Below, piece by piece: positions 27,691 to 36,198 of a stretch of DNA of 64,000 nt (its first letter is position 1; every line of letters begins with the position of its first letter). The stretch covers positions 1 to 64,000 of the forward strand of contig NZ_JABEQC010000015.1 in the NCBI RefSeq assembly GCF_013041605.1, in the 5' to 3' direction. Made by a program: the position numbers and the translations under genes. A model generated the notes under the pieces. The model worked only from the letters and a program-made list of their open reading frames with translations, made no database searches and was not told the DNA's origin. This stretch comes from Vibrio plantisponsor (GTDB lineage: Bacteria > Pseudomonadota > Gammaproteobacteria > Enterobacterales > Vibrionaceae).

Positions 27691-28080
27691 CTATTTTACT
27701 GACGCTCTAGCTAACTGTTTCTGAATATCGACATTCAGATTATTAACCCAGCGATTGTAATTACGGTGAATATTGCCGCCACCCGCTTTCAAATTCACAG
27801 AACCGACGTAGATGATGGAATAATATTTGTCACTATAAGGAATACGAATTTCCGCGCTATGATCTCGAGCCACTAGTTTGGCAGTTAATTCCGTTGGAGT
27901 GCTGTTTGAAATCACCCAACCTCTATTAGTTGCAGCAACAACAATCGCTGCTTTTACTTCATCGCTTTGAAGATTATAAGCAACAGGAGTATTCTCAACG
28001 TTCATGATTGGTTGAACGCGCCCACAGCCAGCTAAAAGAACAACTAACATAATCGAAATCGTATATTTTATTGCTTTCAT
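27691..28080 (-). CDS. Small lipoprotein of the aryl polyene cluster
   Basis: A 129-residue predicted lipoprotein: MKAIKYTISIMLVVLLAGCG has a basic start, a hydrophobic core and lipobox LAGC (Cys19). The mature part (about 110 residues) shows alternating beta-like pattern (AKLVARDHSAEIRIPYSDKYYSIIYVGSVNLK) but no domain I can name. It is the first gene of the leftward unit and is separated from the rightward unit by only 51 bp. It may be the counterpart of the lipoprotein at the beginning of E. coli-type clusters; that correspondence is inference. Confidence 0.82.
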   Translation of the reverse strand: MKAIKYTISIMLVVLLAGCGRVQPIMNVENTPVAYNLQSDEVKAAIVVAATNRGWVISNSTPTELTAKLVARDHSAEIRIPYSDKYYSIIYVGSVNLKAGGGNIHRNYNRWVNNLNVDIQKQLARASVK

Positions 28081-28131
28081 TGCATTTCCTTGCTTTGATT
28101 GGGGAATTTTTATAAACGAGCATAGTATTTA
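28081..28131. promoter_or_regulatory. Divergent promoter region of the aryl polyene cluster
   Basis: The 51-bp gap between the leftward lipoprotein gene and the rightward operon is the only non-coding space at the head of the cluster, so promoters for both directions must lie in or overlap it. It contains TTGATT and TATAAA elements, but their spacing does not give a convincing sigma-70 promoter. Confidence 0.45.
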
Positions 28132-28884
28132 ATGTGCTCAACAACAAATCAATACGTTATGTCAAATCAGTTGCATTTAATCTCATTTAATATCGATGCT
28201 TGGTCAGCAAACAGTTTGGGTATCTCAGATTTGTCTGATTGGCAACAATGGTCCCAAAACCATCAATGGCCAGAAGATGAAACCATCGAAGCCGGTCTCA
28301 TCCCTGCGATGATGCGCCGCCGCATGAGCCCTCTGAGTAAACTGGCGGTTCAAACGGCTATCCATCTTCTGCAGGAAGAATCCATTGATTACTTGGTTTT
28401 CTCAAGTCGTCATGGTGAACTGCGTCGAAGTGCTGAGTTAATTCGGAATATTCTTGCGGGTGAAGAAGCGTCGCCAATGAATTTTTCTCAATCGGTACAC
28501 AACACAGCGGCAGGTTTATCAACCATTGCAACAAAACAAGCTATTCCAGTGACTTCTATTGCTGCTGGCGACAACACTTTTCACAGCGCACTTATCGAAG
28601 CTTGGATCTATCTCAAGCAAAATCCCAACGCTAAGGTATTACTGGTCGATTTTGATGAACCCCTACCTGACGATTATTCTGAATACGAAAATAAACAGTT
28701 CAAAGGATATGCATTGGGCTTGGTTTTGTCCGCGGGTCATACGTGGCAAGTTGCACAATGTAAAAAAACGGATACTATCAACACCCTACCTCAAGCACTT
28801 AGCTTTTTGACACACTATTTATGCAAACAACCTCACTGGATTATTGAAGGTGAAAGAACTTCATGGGAATGGCAGCAAGCATGA
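28132..28884 (+). CDS. apeC: Beta-ketoacyl synthase-like protein, chain-length-factor type
   Basis: A 250-residue protein of the ketoacyl-synthase N-terminal type (PF13723). The position of the nucleophile loop reads SVHNTAAGLSTIATK and TSIAAGDNTFHSA, with no catalytic cysteine, and the C-terminal half with the two histidines is missing. In the Xenorhabdus aryl polyene system, ApeC acts as a chain-length factor that pairs with the active ketosynthase ApeO; this gene fits that role. It opens the rightward operon and ends in an ATGA overlap with the acyltransferase gene. An in-frame ATG at 28159 is an alternative start. Confidence 0.85.
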   Translation: MCSTTNQYVMSNQLHLISFNIDAWSANSLGISDLSDWQQWSQNHQWPEDETIEAGLIPAMMRRRMSPLSKLAVQTAIHLLQEESIDYLVFSSRHGELRRSAELIRNILAGEEASPMNFSQSVHNTAAGLSTIATKQAIPVTSIAAGDNTFHSALIEAWIYLKQNPNAKVLLVDFDEPLPDDYSEYENKQFKGYALGLVLSAGHTWQVAQCKKTDTINTLPQALSFLTHYLCKQPHWIIEGERTSWEWQQA

Positions 28885-29651
28885 ATGCTGTAAATAAATA
28901 TTGGCGAATTTTTGCGACAGGGCTCTGTTTCGCAATTTTTGGTTTAGGCGGTTTAACACTCAGTTTTATTATTATTCCTTTAATTAGACTGACTACACCA
29001 AATACAACTCAGCGTGAATATCGAGTACAAAACGTCATTCGCATTACGTTTAATTTTTTCTGTCGCTTAATGAAATTCACCGGTGCGATTGATTACAGAA
29101 TTGAAGGCGCAGAAATTCTAGCCAACGATAAGGACTGCCTTATTGTCGCAAACCACCCAAGCCTTATTGATTATGTGTTGGTCGCTTCTCAGCTAAAACA
29201 GTGTGACTGCTTAGTTAAAGCCGCTATCTGGTCAAACCCGTTTATGAAACACATTGTCAAAGCGGCCGGTTATATTCCCAACGAAACGCCTGATGATCTG
29301 CTTGATTTGTGTGAAGAGCGATTTGAACGAGGCAACGTGCTACTCGTATTTCCGGAAGGCACCCGCACGACACCGGGTGTAGCCTCAAAGCTTCAGCGCG
29401 GTGCGGCGCAGATAGCCATCCGCACACAAAGAGACTTACGCATAATACATATTTCCGTTTCTCCTAGCTTTCTCACAAAAGAAAAAAAATGGTATCAAGT
29501 TCCGGAAACCAAGCCTTTTTTCCATGTGGAAGTTAAGGATAAAGTTGAGGTCATGCCCTTTATAGAGCAAACTAATAACCCAACTTCAGCAGCAAGAAGG
29601 CTTAACAGTTATCTTGCTGAAGCAATTTTTCCATCTATTAATAATAACTAA
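28881..29651 (+). CDS. apeD: 1-acyl-glycerol-3-phosphate acyltransferase-like (LPLAT) protein
   Basis: A 256-residue membrane-bound acyltransferase. The start at 28881 overlaps the previous stop (ATGA) and is preferred over an ATG six codons upstream. A hydrophobic N-terminal segment (about 8-35) anchors the protein. The PlsC motifs are present: block I NHPSLID (His92, Asp97) and block III FPEGTRTT (about 157-164). In aryl polyene clusters this enzyme and the C-terminal domain of the later glycosyltransferase fusion are thought to attach the polyene to a glycerol-lipid-like carrier. Confidence 0.88.
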   Translation: MNAVNKYWRIFATGLCFAIFGLGGLTLSFIIIPLIRLTTPNTTQREYRVQNVIRITFNFFCRLMKFTGAIDYRIEGAEILANDKDCLIVANHPSLIDYVLVASQLKQCDCLVKAAIWSNPFMKHIVKAAGYIPNETPDDLLDLCEERFERGNVLLVFPEGTRTTPGVASKLQRGAAQIAIRTQRDLRIIHISVSPSFLTKEKKWYQVPETKPFFHVEVKDKVEVMPFIEQTNNPTSAARRLNSYLAEAIFPSINNN

Positions 29652-29661
29652 GTAGGTCCTC

Positions 29662-29922
29662 GTGGAAGTACTACATAACGAAATTAAGCAGTTGATTATC
29701 GACGCCCTAAACCTTGAAGACATCTCAATTGATGAAATTGAAACAGAAGCGCCATTATTCGGGGATGGACTGGGACTAGACTCTATTGATGCACTTGAGC
29801 TTGGCTTGGCAATTAAAAAGAAATATAACATCGTAATCGATGCTGATGATTCAAATACGCGCCAACACTTCGCTTCTGTAGCTAACCTAGCAGCGTATAT
29901 TTCATCTCAAACTAGCAACTAA
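29662..29922 (+). CDS. apeE: Acyl carrier protein 1
   Basis: An 86-residue acidic acyl carrier protein. The phosphopantetheine serine is Ser41 in GLGLDSIDALEL. The start is GTG at 29662 with TAGGT upstream, ten bases after the acyltransferase stop. In the Xenorhabdus system two ACPs (ApeE and ApeF) divide the work of starter loading and chain growth; which does which here cannot be read from sequence. No phosphopantetheinyl transferase is encoded in the cluster, so a host enzyme must activate it. Confidence 0.93.
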   Translation: MEVLHNEIKQLIIDALNLEDISIDEIETEAPLFGDGLGLDSIDALELGLAIKKKYNIVIDADDSNTRQHFASVANLAAYISSQTSN

Positions 29923-29938
29923 TTTGTAGAAAACGATT

Positions 29939-30196
29939 ATGACAGATTTAAACAAGCAACAGGTTTTTGACCAAGTTAAAGAGGCTCTGGTAGAACTTTT
30001 CGAAATTGATGAAGCCGATATTCAACCTGAAGCTCACTTATACCAAGATCTCGATTTAGATAGCATCGACGCTGTTGACCTCGTGGTACACCTGCAAAAC
30101 GTGACTGGTAAAAAAATCAAACCAGAAGAGTTTAAAATGGTGCGTACTGTCGATGACGTTGTTGAATCAGTAGTAGAACTGCTGAAGGAAGCCTGA
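29939..30196 (+). CDS. apeF: Acyl carrier protein 2
   Basis: An 85-residue acyl carrier protein with attachment serine Ser42 in DLDLDSIDAVDL. It is the more FabC/AcpP-like of the pair (LYQDLDLDSIDAVDLVVHLQN). It starts 16 bases after ApeE and overlaps the following gene by a single base (TGATG). It carries the growing polyene chain during elongation or the aromatic starter unit. Confidence 0.93.
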   Translation: MTDLNKQQVFDQVKEALVELFEIDEADIQPEAHLYQDLDLDSIDAVDLVVHLQNVTGKKIKPEEFKMVRTVDDVVESVVELLKEA

Positions 30197-30753
30197 TGCG
30201 CCACTTGCTGACAGGTTTGTCTGCAATTGTTCTGCTCGCGTATCCATTTGCAATTTACTACGGTATCGATAAGTTCGGTCTGAGTATTTTAGGAGCAACG
30301 CTCGCTGTATTCTTTGTGTTACGCATTTTCACAGCAAGTCGAACCAAACTAAAAGAATTCAAACAGTTAGCAATTATAAGTGGTCTTATCGGGATCACTT
30401 TAATTGTTTTGGGCATTCTGTTCCGTAGTAAAGGCTGGTTGCTGTTTTATCCTGTTGCCGTCAACGCTTGCATGTTGATGGTGTTCGCAAGCAGCTTAAA
30501 GCAACCCCAAACCATCATCGAAAGACTCGCCAGATTACAAGAACCCGATCTTCCGCAAAGTGGCATTGACTACACGCGAAAAGTGACTCAAGTCTGGTGT
30601 CTGTTTTTCCTATTTAACGGAATCACGGCGTTATACACCTGTTTCTTACCAATTGAGATTTGGACGTTATATAACGGCCTGATTAGTTACCTTCTGATTG
30701 GAGTGCTGTTTGCAGCCGAGTGGTTGGTACGTCAATTTGTTCGCAAGGATTAG
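30196..30753 (+). CDS. apeG: Integral membrane protein of the aryl polyene cluster
   Basis: A 185-residue hydrophobic protein with about five to six membrane segments (about 3-25, 27-46, 52-70, 75-95, 130-150, 155-175). It matches the conserved hypothetical membrane protein found after the ACP pair in aryl polyene clusters. Its function is not established; a role in scaffolding the biosynthetic complex at the membrane or in lipid transfer is inference. It overlaps the second ACP stop. Confidence 0.8.
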   Translation: MRHLLTGLSAIVLLAYPFAIYYGIDKFGLSILGATLAVFFVLRIFTASRTKLKEFKQLAIISGLIGITLIVLGILFRSKGWLLFYPVAVNACMLMVFASSLKQPQTIIERLARLQEPDLPQSGIDYTRKVTQVWCLFFLFNGITALYTCFLPIEIWTLYNGLISYLLIGVLFAAEWLVRQFVRKD

Positions 30754-30760
30754 CAACTCA

Positions 30761-32125
30761 ATGACATTAAGCGGCACAACATTTAGCTCACTTTCTCATT
30801 TGTTACTAGAAAAACGCGAAAATTCATTAGTCGCGTTTGGCGCTGAGGGTGACATTACATGGGCTCAGTTTGTCGCGGATGTGAGCTATCACATCAATCT
30901 GCTCATTGAGACGCCACAACAAAACATCGCACTGTGTGCTCGCGATAGCTATTTGTTTACTGTTGGACTGTTTGCCCTGTTCCATGCAGGGAAAACCGTC
31001 ATTTTACCGGGCAACTATCAACCGGAAGCACTGGAAGAACTGAGTTCGCAATTTGACGTTTTATTGTGTGATGACGCGATCTCACCATTACGCAGCGCCG
31101 AGACTCAACTTATCACTACGGGCCACAACCCTAACCCGCACGCTTTTGCACCTCTTGACCCTGAAAGCATTCAGCTTATTTTGTTTACTTCTGGTTCAAG
31201 CGGCACACCGAAAGCCATCCATAAGACCCTAAATCAGCTCAGTGTTGAAGTTGAAATTCTGCATTCCTTATGGGGGGAGGAAATCCCTAACAGTCGGATA
31301 GAAAGTACGGTTTCCCACCAGCATATCTACGGTTTGTTGTTCAGAGTTCTGTGGCCGTTATGTGCAGGCAACTCATTCGCCCGACACAGTTTGGAGTTTC
31401 CTGAACAAATCACCCATCATGCCAATCAGAATACGGTGTTAGTCAGTAGTCCTGCACTGCTAAAACGCCTGACAGAAGAGCACCTACCAACTAGGCTCAG
31501 ATGTCTCTTTTCATCGGGTGGGCCGCTGCCTTTTACCGCAGCAAACCATGCAGAAGAATTGTTTAACTTTAGGCCAATAGAAGTGTTCGGCAGCACTGAA
31601 ACGGGTGGTATTGCCTATCGCCAGCAAGTCACCGAGCAAACCCCTTGGTCACTGTTTCCCAAGGTGGAAGCTGAGTTAAATCAAGAGAACTGCTTACGTT
31701 TACGTTCTGCCCATATTGACCCAACGGGTTGGTATCAAACGGCTGATGAATGTGAGTTCGTGTCTGAAAATCAGTTTATTTTGAAAGGTCGCACGGATCG
31801 GATAATCAAAGTTGAAGAGAAACGCGTGTCACTGGTAGAAGTAGAAAAACGCGTTGACCAGTTAGACTACGTTCAAGAGTGTGTCGTTATTCCGATGCAG
31901 CAGGCAGAACGATTGATTTTAGCCGCAGCCATTGTGCTGACTGATAGCGGTAACGCAAAGCTTGCCGAGCTTGGCAAAGGCAAGTTTTGGTTGCTGCTAC
32001 GCAATGAACTGAGGCGTTGGCTTGAACCTATTGCTGTACCACGCAGTTTTAGAGTGGTAAAAGAGATCCCATTAAACAGTCAAGGTAAGCGCCAAGTCGC
32101 CGAACTTGAAAAATTATTCCAATAA
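30761..32125 (+). CDS. apeH: Aromatic acid:ACP ligase (AMP-binding family)
   Basis: An adenylate-forming enzyme of 454 residues that should activate the aromatic starter (a hydroxycinnamate or hydroxybenzoate) with ATP and load it on an ACP. I set the start at 30761, seven bases after the previous stop, instead of an in-frame ATG inside apeG. The AMP-binding P-loop is FTSGSSGTPKAI (about 142-153), A5-like motif VFGSTETGG and the lysine hinge region GRTDRIIKVEEKRVS with the catalytic-lysine region near QGKRQV. Shorter than typical CoA ligases, as known for ApeH-type enzymes. Confidence 0.9.
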   Translation: MTLSGTTFSSLSHLLLEKRENSLVAFGAEGDITWAQFVADVSYHINLLIETPQQNIALCARDSYLFTVGLFALFHAGKTVILPGNYQPEALEELSSQFDVLLCDDAISPLRSAETQLITTGHNPNPHAFAPLDPESIQLILFTSGSSGTPKAIHKTLNQLSVEVEILHSLWGEEIPNSRIESTVSHQHIYGLLFRVLWPLCAGNSFARHSLEFPEQITHHANQNTVLVSSPALLKRLTEEHLPTRLRCLFSSGGPLPFTAANHAEELFNFRPIEVFGSTETGGIAYRQQVTEQTPWSLFPKVEAELNQENCLRLRSAHIDPTGWYQTADECEFVSENQFILKGRTDRIIKVEEKRVSLVEVEKRVDQLDYVQECVVIPMQQAERLILAAAIVLTDSGNAKLAELGKGKFWLLLRNELRRWLEPIAVPRSFRVVKEIPLNSQGKRQVAELEKLFQ

Positions 32126-32147
32126 AAACGAAGAAAACGCCGATTAT

Positions 32148-32519
32148 ATGATGGCTAAAAGAAAACCAACGTTACTGGCTTGCGAGCAATCAGAACACCA
32201 CGTGCTACTGACATTTAAGGTAGACGAAGATATCGAAGATTTTAAGGGGCATTTCAATCACTTTCCCCTACTACCCGGTGTCACCCAAATTGATTGGGCG
32301 ATCTTCTACGCTCGTCAATATTTGAACACACCAGCTCATTTCAAGGGCATGGAAGTGATTAAGTTCCAAGAACCCATTTTGCCTAACGCAGAAGTCACCC
32401 TGAGCTTAACGTGGGACGAAAGCAAACAAAAGCTGGCGTTCAGCTATCAATCTCAAAGAAATGACGAAGCCGTAACCCATTCATCAGGCAAAATGAAACT
32501 GGGAGATGCCAGTGAGTAA
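32148..32519 (+). CDS. apeI: Hot-dog dehydratase (FabZ-like)
   Basis: A 3-hydroxyacyl-ACP dehydratase-like hot-dog protein of 123 residues. I chose the ATG at 32148 (an adjacent ATG follows) because the earlier frame begins with a TTG inside apeH. The motif GHFNHFPLLPGV matches the FabZ GHFPxxPxxPGV signature with His35 as the catalytic candidate. ApeI forms a heterodimer with ApeP in the characterised system. Ends inside the next gene (14-base overlap). Confidence 0.87.
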   Translation: MMAKRKPTLLACEQSEHHVLLTFKVDEDIEDFKGHFNHFPLLPGVTQIDWAIFYARQYLNTPAHFKGMEVIKFQEPILPNAEVTLSLTWDESKQKLAFSYQSQRNDEAVTHSSGKMKLGDASE

Positions 32520-34221
32520 GCTTGATTACCGCCCATGTTTTTTAATCCCTTGTTATAACCATGGCGGAACTGTCGCGGCTGTGATTGATTCTCTGGCTGA
32601 TTTCGATTTCCCCGTGTTTCTTGTGGATGACGGCAGCAACAAAGAGACCAAATTTGCTCTTTCGGAAGTCGCAAAACGCGATAACGTTTCACTGATTACC
32701 TTGCCTAAAAACCAAGGTAAAGGTGGTGCGGTCATGGCGGGCATACGCCATGCACATTGGCTCGGGTACAGCCATGTAATTCAGATAGATGCTGACGGTC
32801 AGCATGACATCAATGCATTACCGAATCTAATCGAAAAATCGAAGAATCACCCCCATCACCTAATTTCGGGACAGCCCGTTTACGACGAAAGTGTTCCGAA
32901 AGCTCGACTATACGGCCGATATGTCACCCATGTCTGGGTTTGGATTGAAACACTCTCGCTGGAAATCAAAGACAGCATGTGTGGCTTCCGCGCTTATCCG
33001 GTACAAGCAGCGATTGATGTGATGAATCGCAACGACATCGGCAGTCGTATGGATTTCGATACAGAAATCTTTGTTCGTATGTTCTGGAATGGCGTGCAGT
33101 TCAAGTTCATCAATACCCGTGTAATTTATCCAGAAGACGGCATTTCCCATTTCGATTCACTATGGGATAACGTCAAAATCAGCTGGATGCATACCCGACT
33201 GTTTTTCGGCATGTTGCCACGTATTCCTAAATTACTGACACGCAGAAATAACCGTAGCTCCGAAGCTCACTGGTCAAAACGCCAAGAACGCGGAACGGTG
33301 CTAGGTATTAAAGTGTTGATGGCAATCTACAAGTTATTGGGGAGAAGGGTTTTTCGCGCCATTTTAAAACTGGTAATGGGCTATTACCACCTCACAGGTA
33401 AGCAAGCAAAAACATCATCAGAGCAGTTTCTCACTCAGATAAAAACCTTTGCCGAGCAACAACAGTTGCCTGTTGGCAAAAACCTAACCAGCTATAACCA
33501 TTTATTGTCGTTCGGTGAAACTATGCTCGACAAACTGGCGGCATGGCGAGGCGATTTTAACGTGGACAATCTTACCGTACATGGTCAGGAACAGCTTAAG
33601 CCATTAATCGACCAAAAACGCGGTGTACTTTTATTAGGATCTCATTTAGGCAACATTGAGTTATGCCGCGCGTTAAGTCGACGCCACACACATTTAAAGA
33701 TAAACGCTTTGGTGTTTACCGAACATGCAGAGCGCTTTAACGCGGTAATGAAAGCGGTGAATCCGAAGTCAGAGCTGAATCTAATTCAGGTCAGCAAAAT
33801 CGGTCCTGACACTGCGATTATGCTACAGCAAATGATAGAACGAGGTGAATGGGTCGTTATCGTTGGCGACAGAACCTCAACAAGTGTAGAAAGTCGCGTA
33901 GTGTGGGCAGATTTCCTCGGAAAACCAGCACCGTTTCCTCAAGGCCCATTTATGTTGGCTTCTGTCCTTGAAGCTCCTGTATACCTTATTTTTGGCCTGC
34001 GTGACGACCAGAGTAAACATCCGCACTTTGATGTCTACTTCGAGCATTTTAGTGACGGTATCCAATTGCCTCGCGCAACAAGGCAGCAATCTTTGCAACA
34101 AGTGGTTCAGCAGTACGCCAATCGCTTACAACACTACACAATGAAAGCACCACTGCAGTGGTACAACTTCTTCAACTTCTGGGAATTAAGCAAAAACCAT
34201 GACGAAGACAAACGACAATAA
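32506..34221 (+). CDS. apeJ: Glycosyltransferase family 2 / LPLAT acyltransferase fusion
   Basis: A 571-residue two-domain protein. Residues about 1-250 are a GT2 domain of the DPM1-like type, with FLVDDGSNKET and the DADGQHD DxD motif. Residues about 290-571 are an HtrB/LpxL-like acyltransferase domain with the HxxxxE motif in LLLGSHLGNIEL. The fusion suggests that a sugar and an acyl (polyene) group are added to the same lipid-type carrier. It overlaps apeI by 14 bases and the ammonia-lyase gene by 23 bases. A GTG two codons downstream is a possible alternative start. Confidence 0.88.
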   Translation: MPVSKLDYRPCFLIPCYNHGGTVAAVIDSLADFDFPVFLVDDGSNKETKFALSEVAKRDNVSLITLPKNQGKGGAVMAGIRHAHWLGYSHVIQIDADGQHDINALPNLIEKSKNHPHHLISGQPVYDESVPKARLYGRYVTHVWVWIETLSLEIKDSMCGFRAYPVQAAIDVMNRNDIGSRMDFDTEIFVRMFWNGVQFKFINTRVIYPEDGISHFDSLWDNVKISWMHTRLFFGMLPRIPKLLTRRNNRSSEAHWSKRQERGTVLGIKVLMAIYKLLGRRVFRAILKLVMGYYHLTGKQAKTSSEQFLTQIKTFAEQQQLPVGKNLTSYNHLLSFGETMLDKLAAWRGDFNVDNLTVHGQEQLKPLIDQKRGVLLLGSHLGNIELCRALSRRHTHLKINALVFTEHAERFNAVMKAVNPKSELNLIQVSKIGPDTAIMLQQMIERGEWVVIVGDRTSTSVESRVVWADFLGKPAPFPQGPFMLASVLEAPVYLIFGLRDDQSKHPHFDVYFEHFSDGIQLPRATRQQSLQQVVQQYANRLQHYTMKAPLQWYNFFNFWELSKNHDEDKRQ

Positions 34222-35743
34222 TATTTTATTCGGCGCGCAGCGTCTGACCATTGAGGACGTTGTTTCAATCGCACAAGGCGCTTCAGCTTCTATTAACTCT
34301 TCCGCCGAATTTACTGCGAAGATTGACCGAGGCGTAGCCTTTTTAGAACGCCTGCTGAAAGAAGAAGGTGTCATTTACGGTGTGACCACAGGTTATGGTG
34401 ACTCTTGTACTGTCGCGATTCCACCTAATTTGGTTGAGGAACTGCCTCTGCACCTGACTCGTTTCCATGGATGCGGTTTGGGCGAAGTGCTTACTCACCA
34501 ACAGTCACGCGCAGTATTGGCAACGCGTTTATGCTCACTCGCGCAGGGTGTATCTGGTGTATCTCACGATGTATTGAATCAAATCATAAATCTGATTAAC
34601 CACGATATCGCGCCGCGTATTCCGCAAGAAGGTTCAGTTGGCGCAAGTGGTGACTTAACACCGCTTTCATACGTAGCCGCGACCTTGATTGGCGAACGTG
34701 AAGTGCTCTACAAAGGTGAAGTTCGTTCAACTCAAGAAGTGTTCGCAAAACTTGGTTTAACACCAATAAAACTTAAGCCAAAAGAAGGCCTAGCGTTAAT
34801 GAACGGCACTTCAGTGATGACTGCCCTCGCCTGCTTGGCTTATCGGCGTGCTGAATATCTCGCTCAGCTGTGCACTAAAATTACAGCTCTTGTTTCTATT
34901 GGTATGCAAGGCAACGACTTCCATTTTGATGAAGCTCTGTTTGCGGTGAAGCCTCACCCAGGTCAGCAACAAATTGCGGCTTGGTTAAGAGCCGATCTAC
35001 AAGCAGAGCGACCGCCTCGCAATAGTGACCGCTTACAAGATCGCTACTCACTGCGTTGTGCTCCGCATGTCATTGGTACGGTGCAAGATGCCCTACCTTG
35101 GTTGCGCCAGCTTATCGAAAATGAACTAAACAGCGCCAATGACAACCCGATCATTGATGGTGACAACGAGCGCGTACTGCACGGTGGTCACTTCTATGGC
35201 GGTCACATTGCAATGGCGATGGACACACTCAAAACCTGCGTTGCAAACCTCGCTGACCTGCTGGATCGTCAAATGGCACAATTGATGGATTACAAGTTCA
35301 ACAACGGTCTGCCGTTTAACTTAACTGGAGCAGAAGGCGAACGTAAACCAATCAACCACGGCTTTAAAGCGGTACAAATTGGCATTTCAGCTTGGACAGC
35401 AGAAGCATTGAAACACACCATGCCTGCAAGCGTATTCTCGCGCTCAACAGAGTGTCACAACCAAGATAAAGTGAGCATGGGTACAATCGCCGCTCGCGAC
35501 TGCTTACGCGTACTGCAATTGACTGAACAAGTGGCAGCGGCTTCTCTGCTTGCCTCCGTTCAAGCGATTGAGCTACGCAAGCGCCACAATGAGATCGATG
35601 AGCGTCATATGAGCGCCAGCGTGAATCAAATCATTGTTAATGTTCAGCAGGACTTTAAATTTGTGGTAGAAGATCGCCCGTTAGAAGCCGAGCTGCGTTT
35701 GTGTATTGAACGCATTCAAACCCAGCACTGGAAGCTTTACTAG
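34199..35743 (+). CDS. Aromatic amino acid ammonia-lyase (MIO family)
   Basis: A 514-residue histidine/phenylalanine/tyrosine ammonia-lyase family enzyme. The self-forming MIO cofactor triad is Ala149-Ser150-Gly151 in GSVGASGDLTPLSYVA; the catalytic tyrosine loop is YGVTTGYGDS (60-69). It should release ammonia from an aromatic amino acid to give the hydroxycinnamate starter for the polyene, most likely tyrosine to 4-coumarate. The substrate-selectivity pair is Phe89-His90 (TRFHGCG), unlike the Phe-Leu, His-Leu and Ser-His pairs of typical PAL, TAL and HAL. No hut genes surround it, so histidine catabolism is unlikely. It lies in the position between apeJ and the thioesterase where some clusters have no gene. 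Confidence 0.88.
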   Translation: MTKTNDNNILFGAQRLTIEDVVSIAQGASASINSSAEFTAKIDRGVAFLERLLKEEGVIYGVTTGYGDSCTVAIPPNLVEELPLHLTRFHGCGLGEVLTHQQSRAVLATRLCSLAQGVSGVSHDVLNQIINLINHDIAPRIPQEGSVGASGDLTPLSYVAATLIGEREVLYKGEVRSTQEVFAKLGLTPIKLKPKEGLALMNGTSVMTALACLAYRRAEYLAQLCTKITALVSIGMQGNDFHFDEALFAVKPHPGQQQIAAWLRADLQAERPPRNSDRLQDRYSLRCAPHVIGTVQDALPWLRQLIENELNSANDNPIIDGDNERVLHGGHFYGGHIAMAMDTLKTCVANLADLLDRQMAQLMDYKFNNGLPFNLTGAEGERKPINHGFKAVQIGISAWTAEALKHTMPASVFSRSTECHNQDKVSMGTIAARDCLRVLQLTEQVAAASLLASVQAIELRKRHNEIDERHMSASVNQIIVNVQQDFKFVVEDRPLEAELRLCIERIQTQHWKLY

Positions 35744-35745
35744 GA

Positions 35746-36198
35746 GTGACAATGGAGAACATTCATTTCCCATTAGAAACCGAAGTGACAGTAACGACTT
35801 CGTTTCAAGATGCCGATCCTATGGGTGTGATTTATCACGGTAACTACTTCCGCTACTTTGAAGAAGCGCGTCGTGTATTACTGGATAAAATCGCTTACGG
35901 TTACATTGCGATGAGTGAATCAGGCCACATGTGGCCTGTTATTGATACTCGCGTGAAATATGTCAAAGCGATTCCGTTTAACCATGAAATCCGCATCAGC
36001 GCCAAATTGACCGAATGGGAAAACCGCCTGCGTATTGATTACGTCATTTTCGATGCAAAAACAGGTCAACGAATGTGTAAGGCACATACCACTCAGGTAG
36101 CGGTCAGCATTGCAGAGCAGGAAATGTGTTTTGTCTCGCCAAAACTGTTTTTGGATAAAGTTGAACATTGGCATCAAACCGGAGAGTGTTTGCAATGA
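35746..36198 (+). CDS. apeK: Acyl-ACP/CoA thioesterase (4HBT hot-dog family)
   Basis: A 150-residue hot-dog thioesterase of the 4-hydroxybenzoyl-CoA/YbgC type. The signature FQDADPMGVIYHGNYFRYFEEAR has the catalytic aspartate Asp24 with His31. It follows the ammonia-lyase after two bases and shares an ATGA overlap with the LolA-like gene. It probably releases misloaded or finished chains; a starter-release role is possible. Confidence 0.9.
   Translation: MTMENIHFPLETEVTVTTSFQDADPMGVIYHGNYFRYFEEARRVLLDKIAYGYIAMSESGHMWPVIDTRVKYVKAIPFNHEIRISAKLTEWENRLRIDYVIFDAKTGQRMCKAHTTQVAVSIAEQEMCFVSPKLFLDKVEHWHQTGECLQ

Noticed and set aside
34199..35743. hutH (histidine catabolism)
   Set aside because: No hutU, hutI, hutG or hutC nearby; the gene is embedded in a pigment operon with overlapping stops, and the selectivity pair is not Ser-His.
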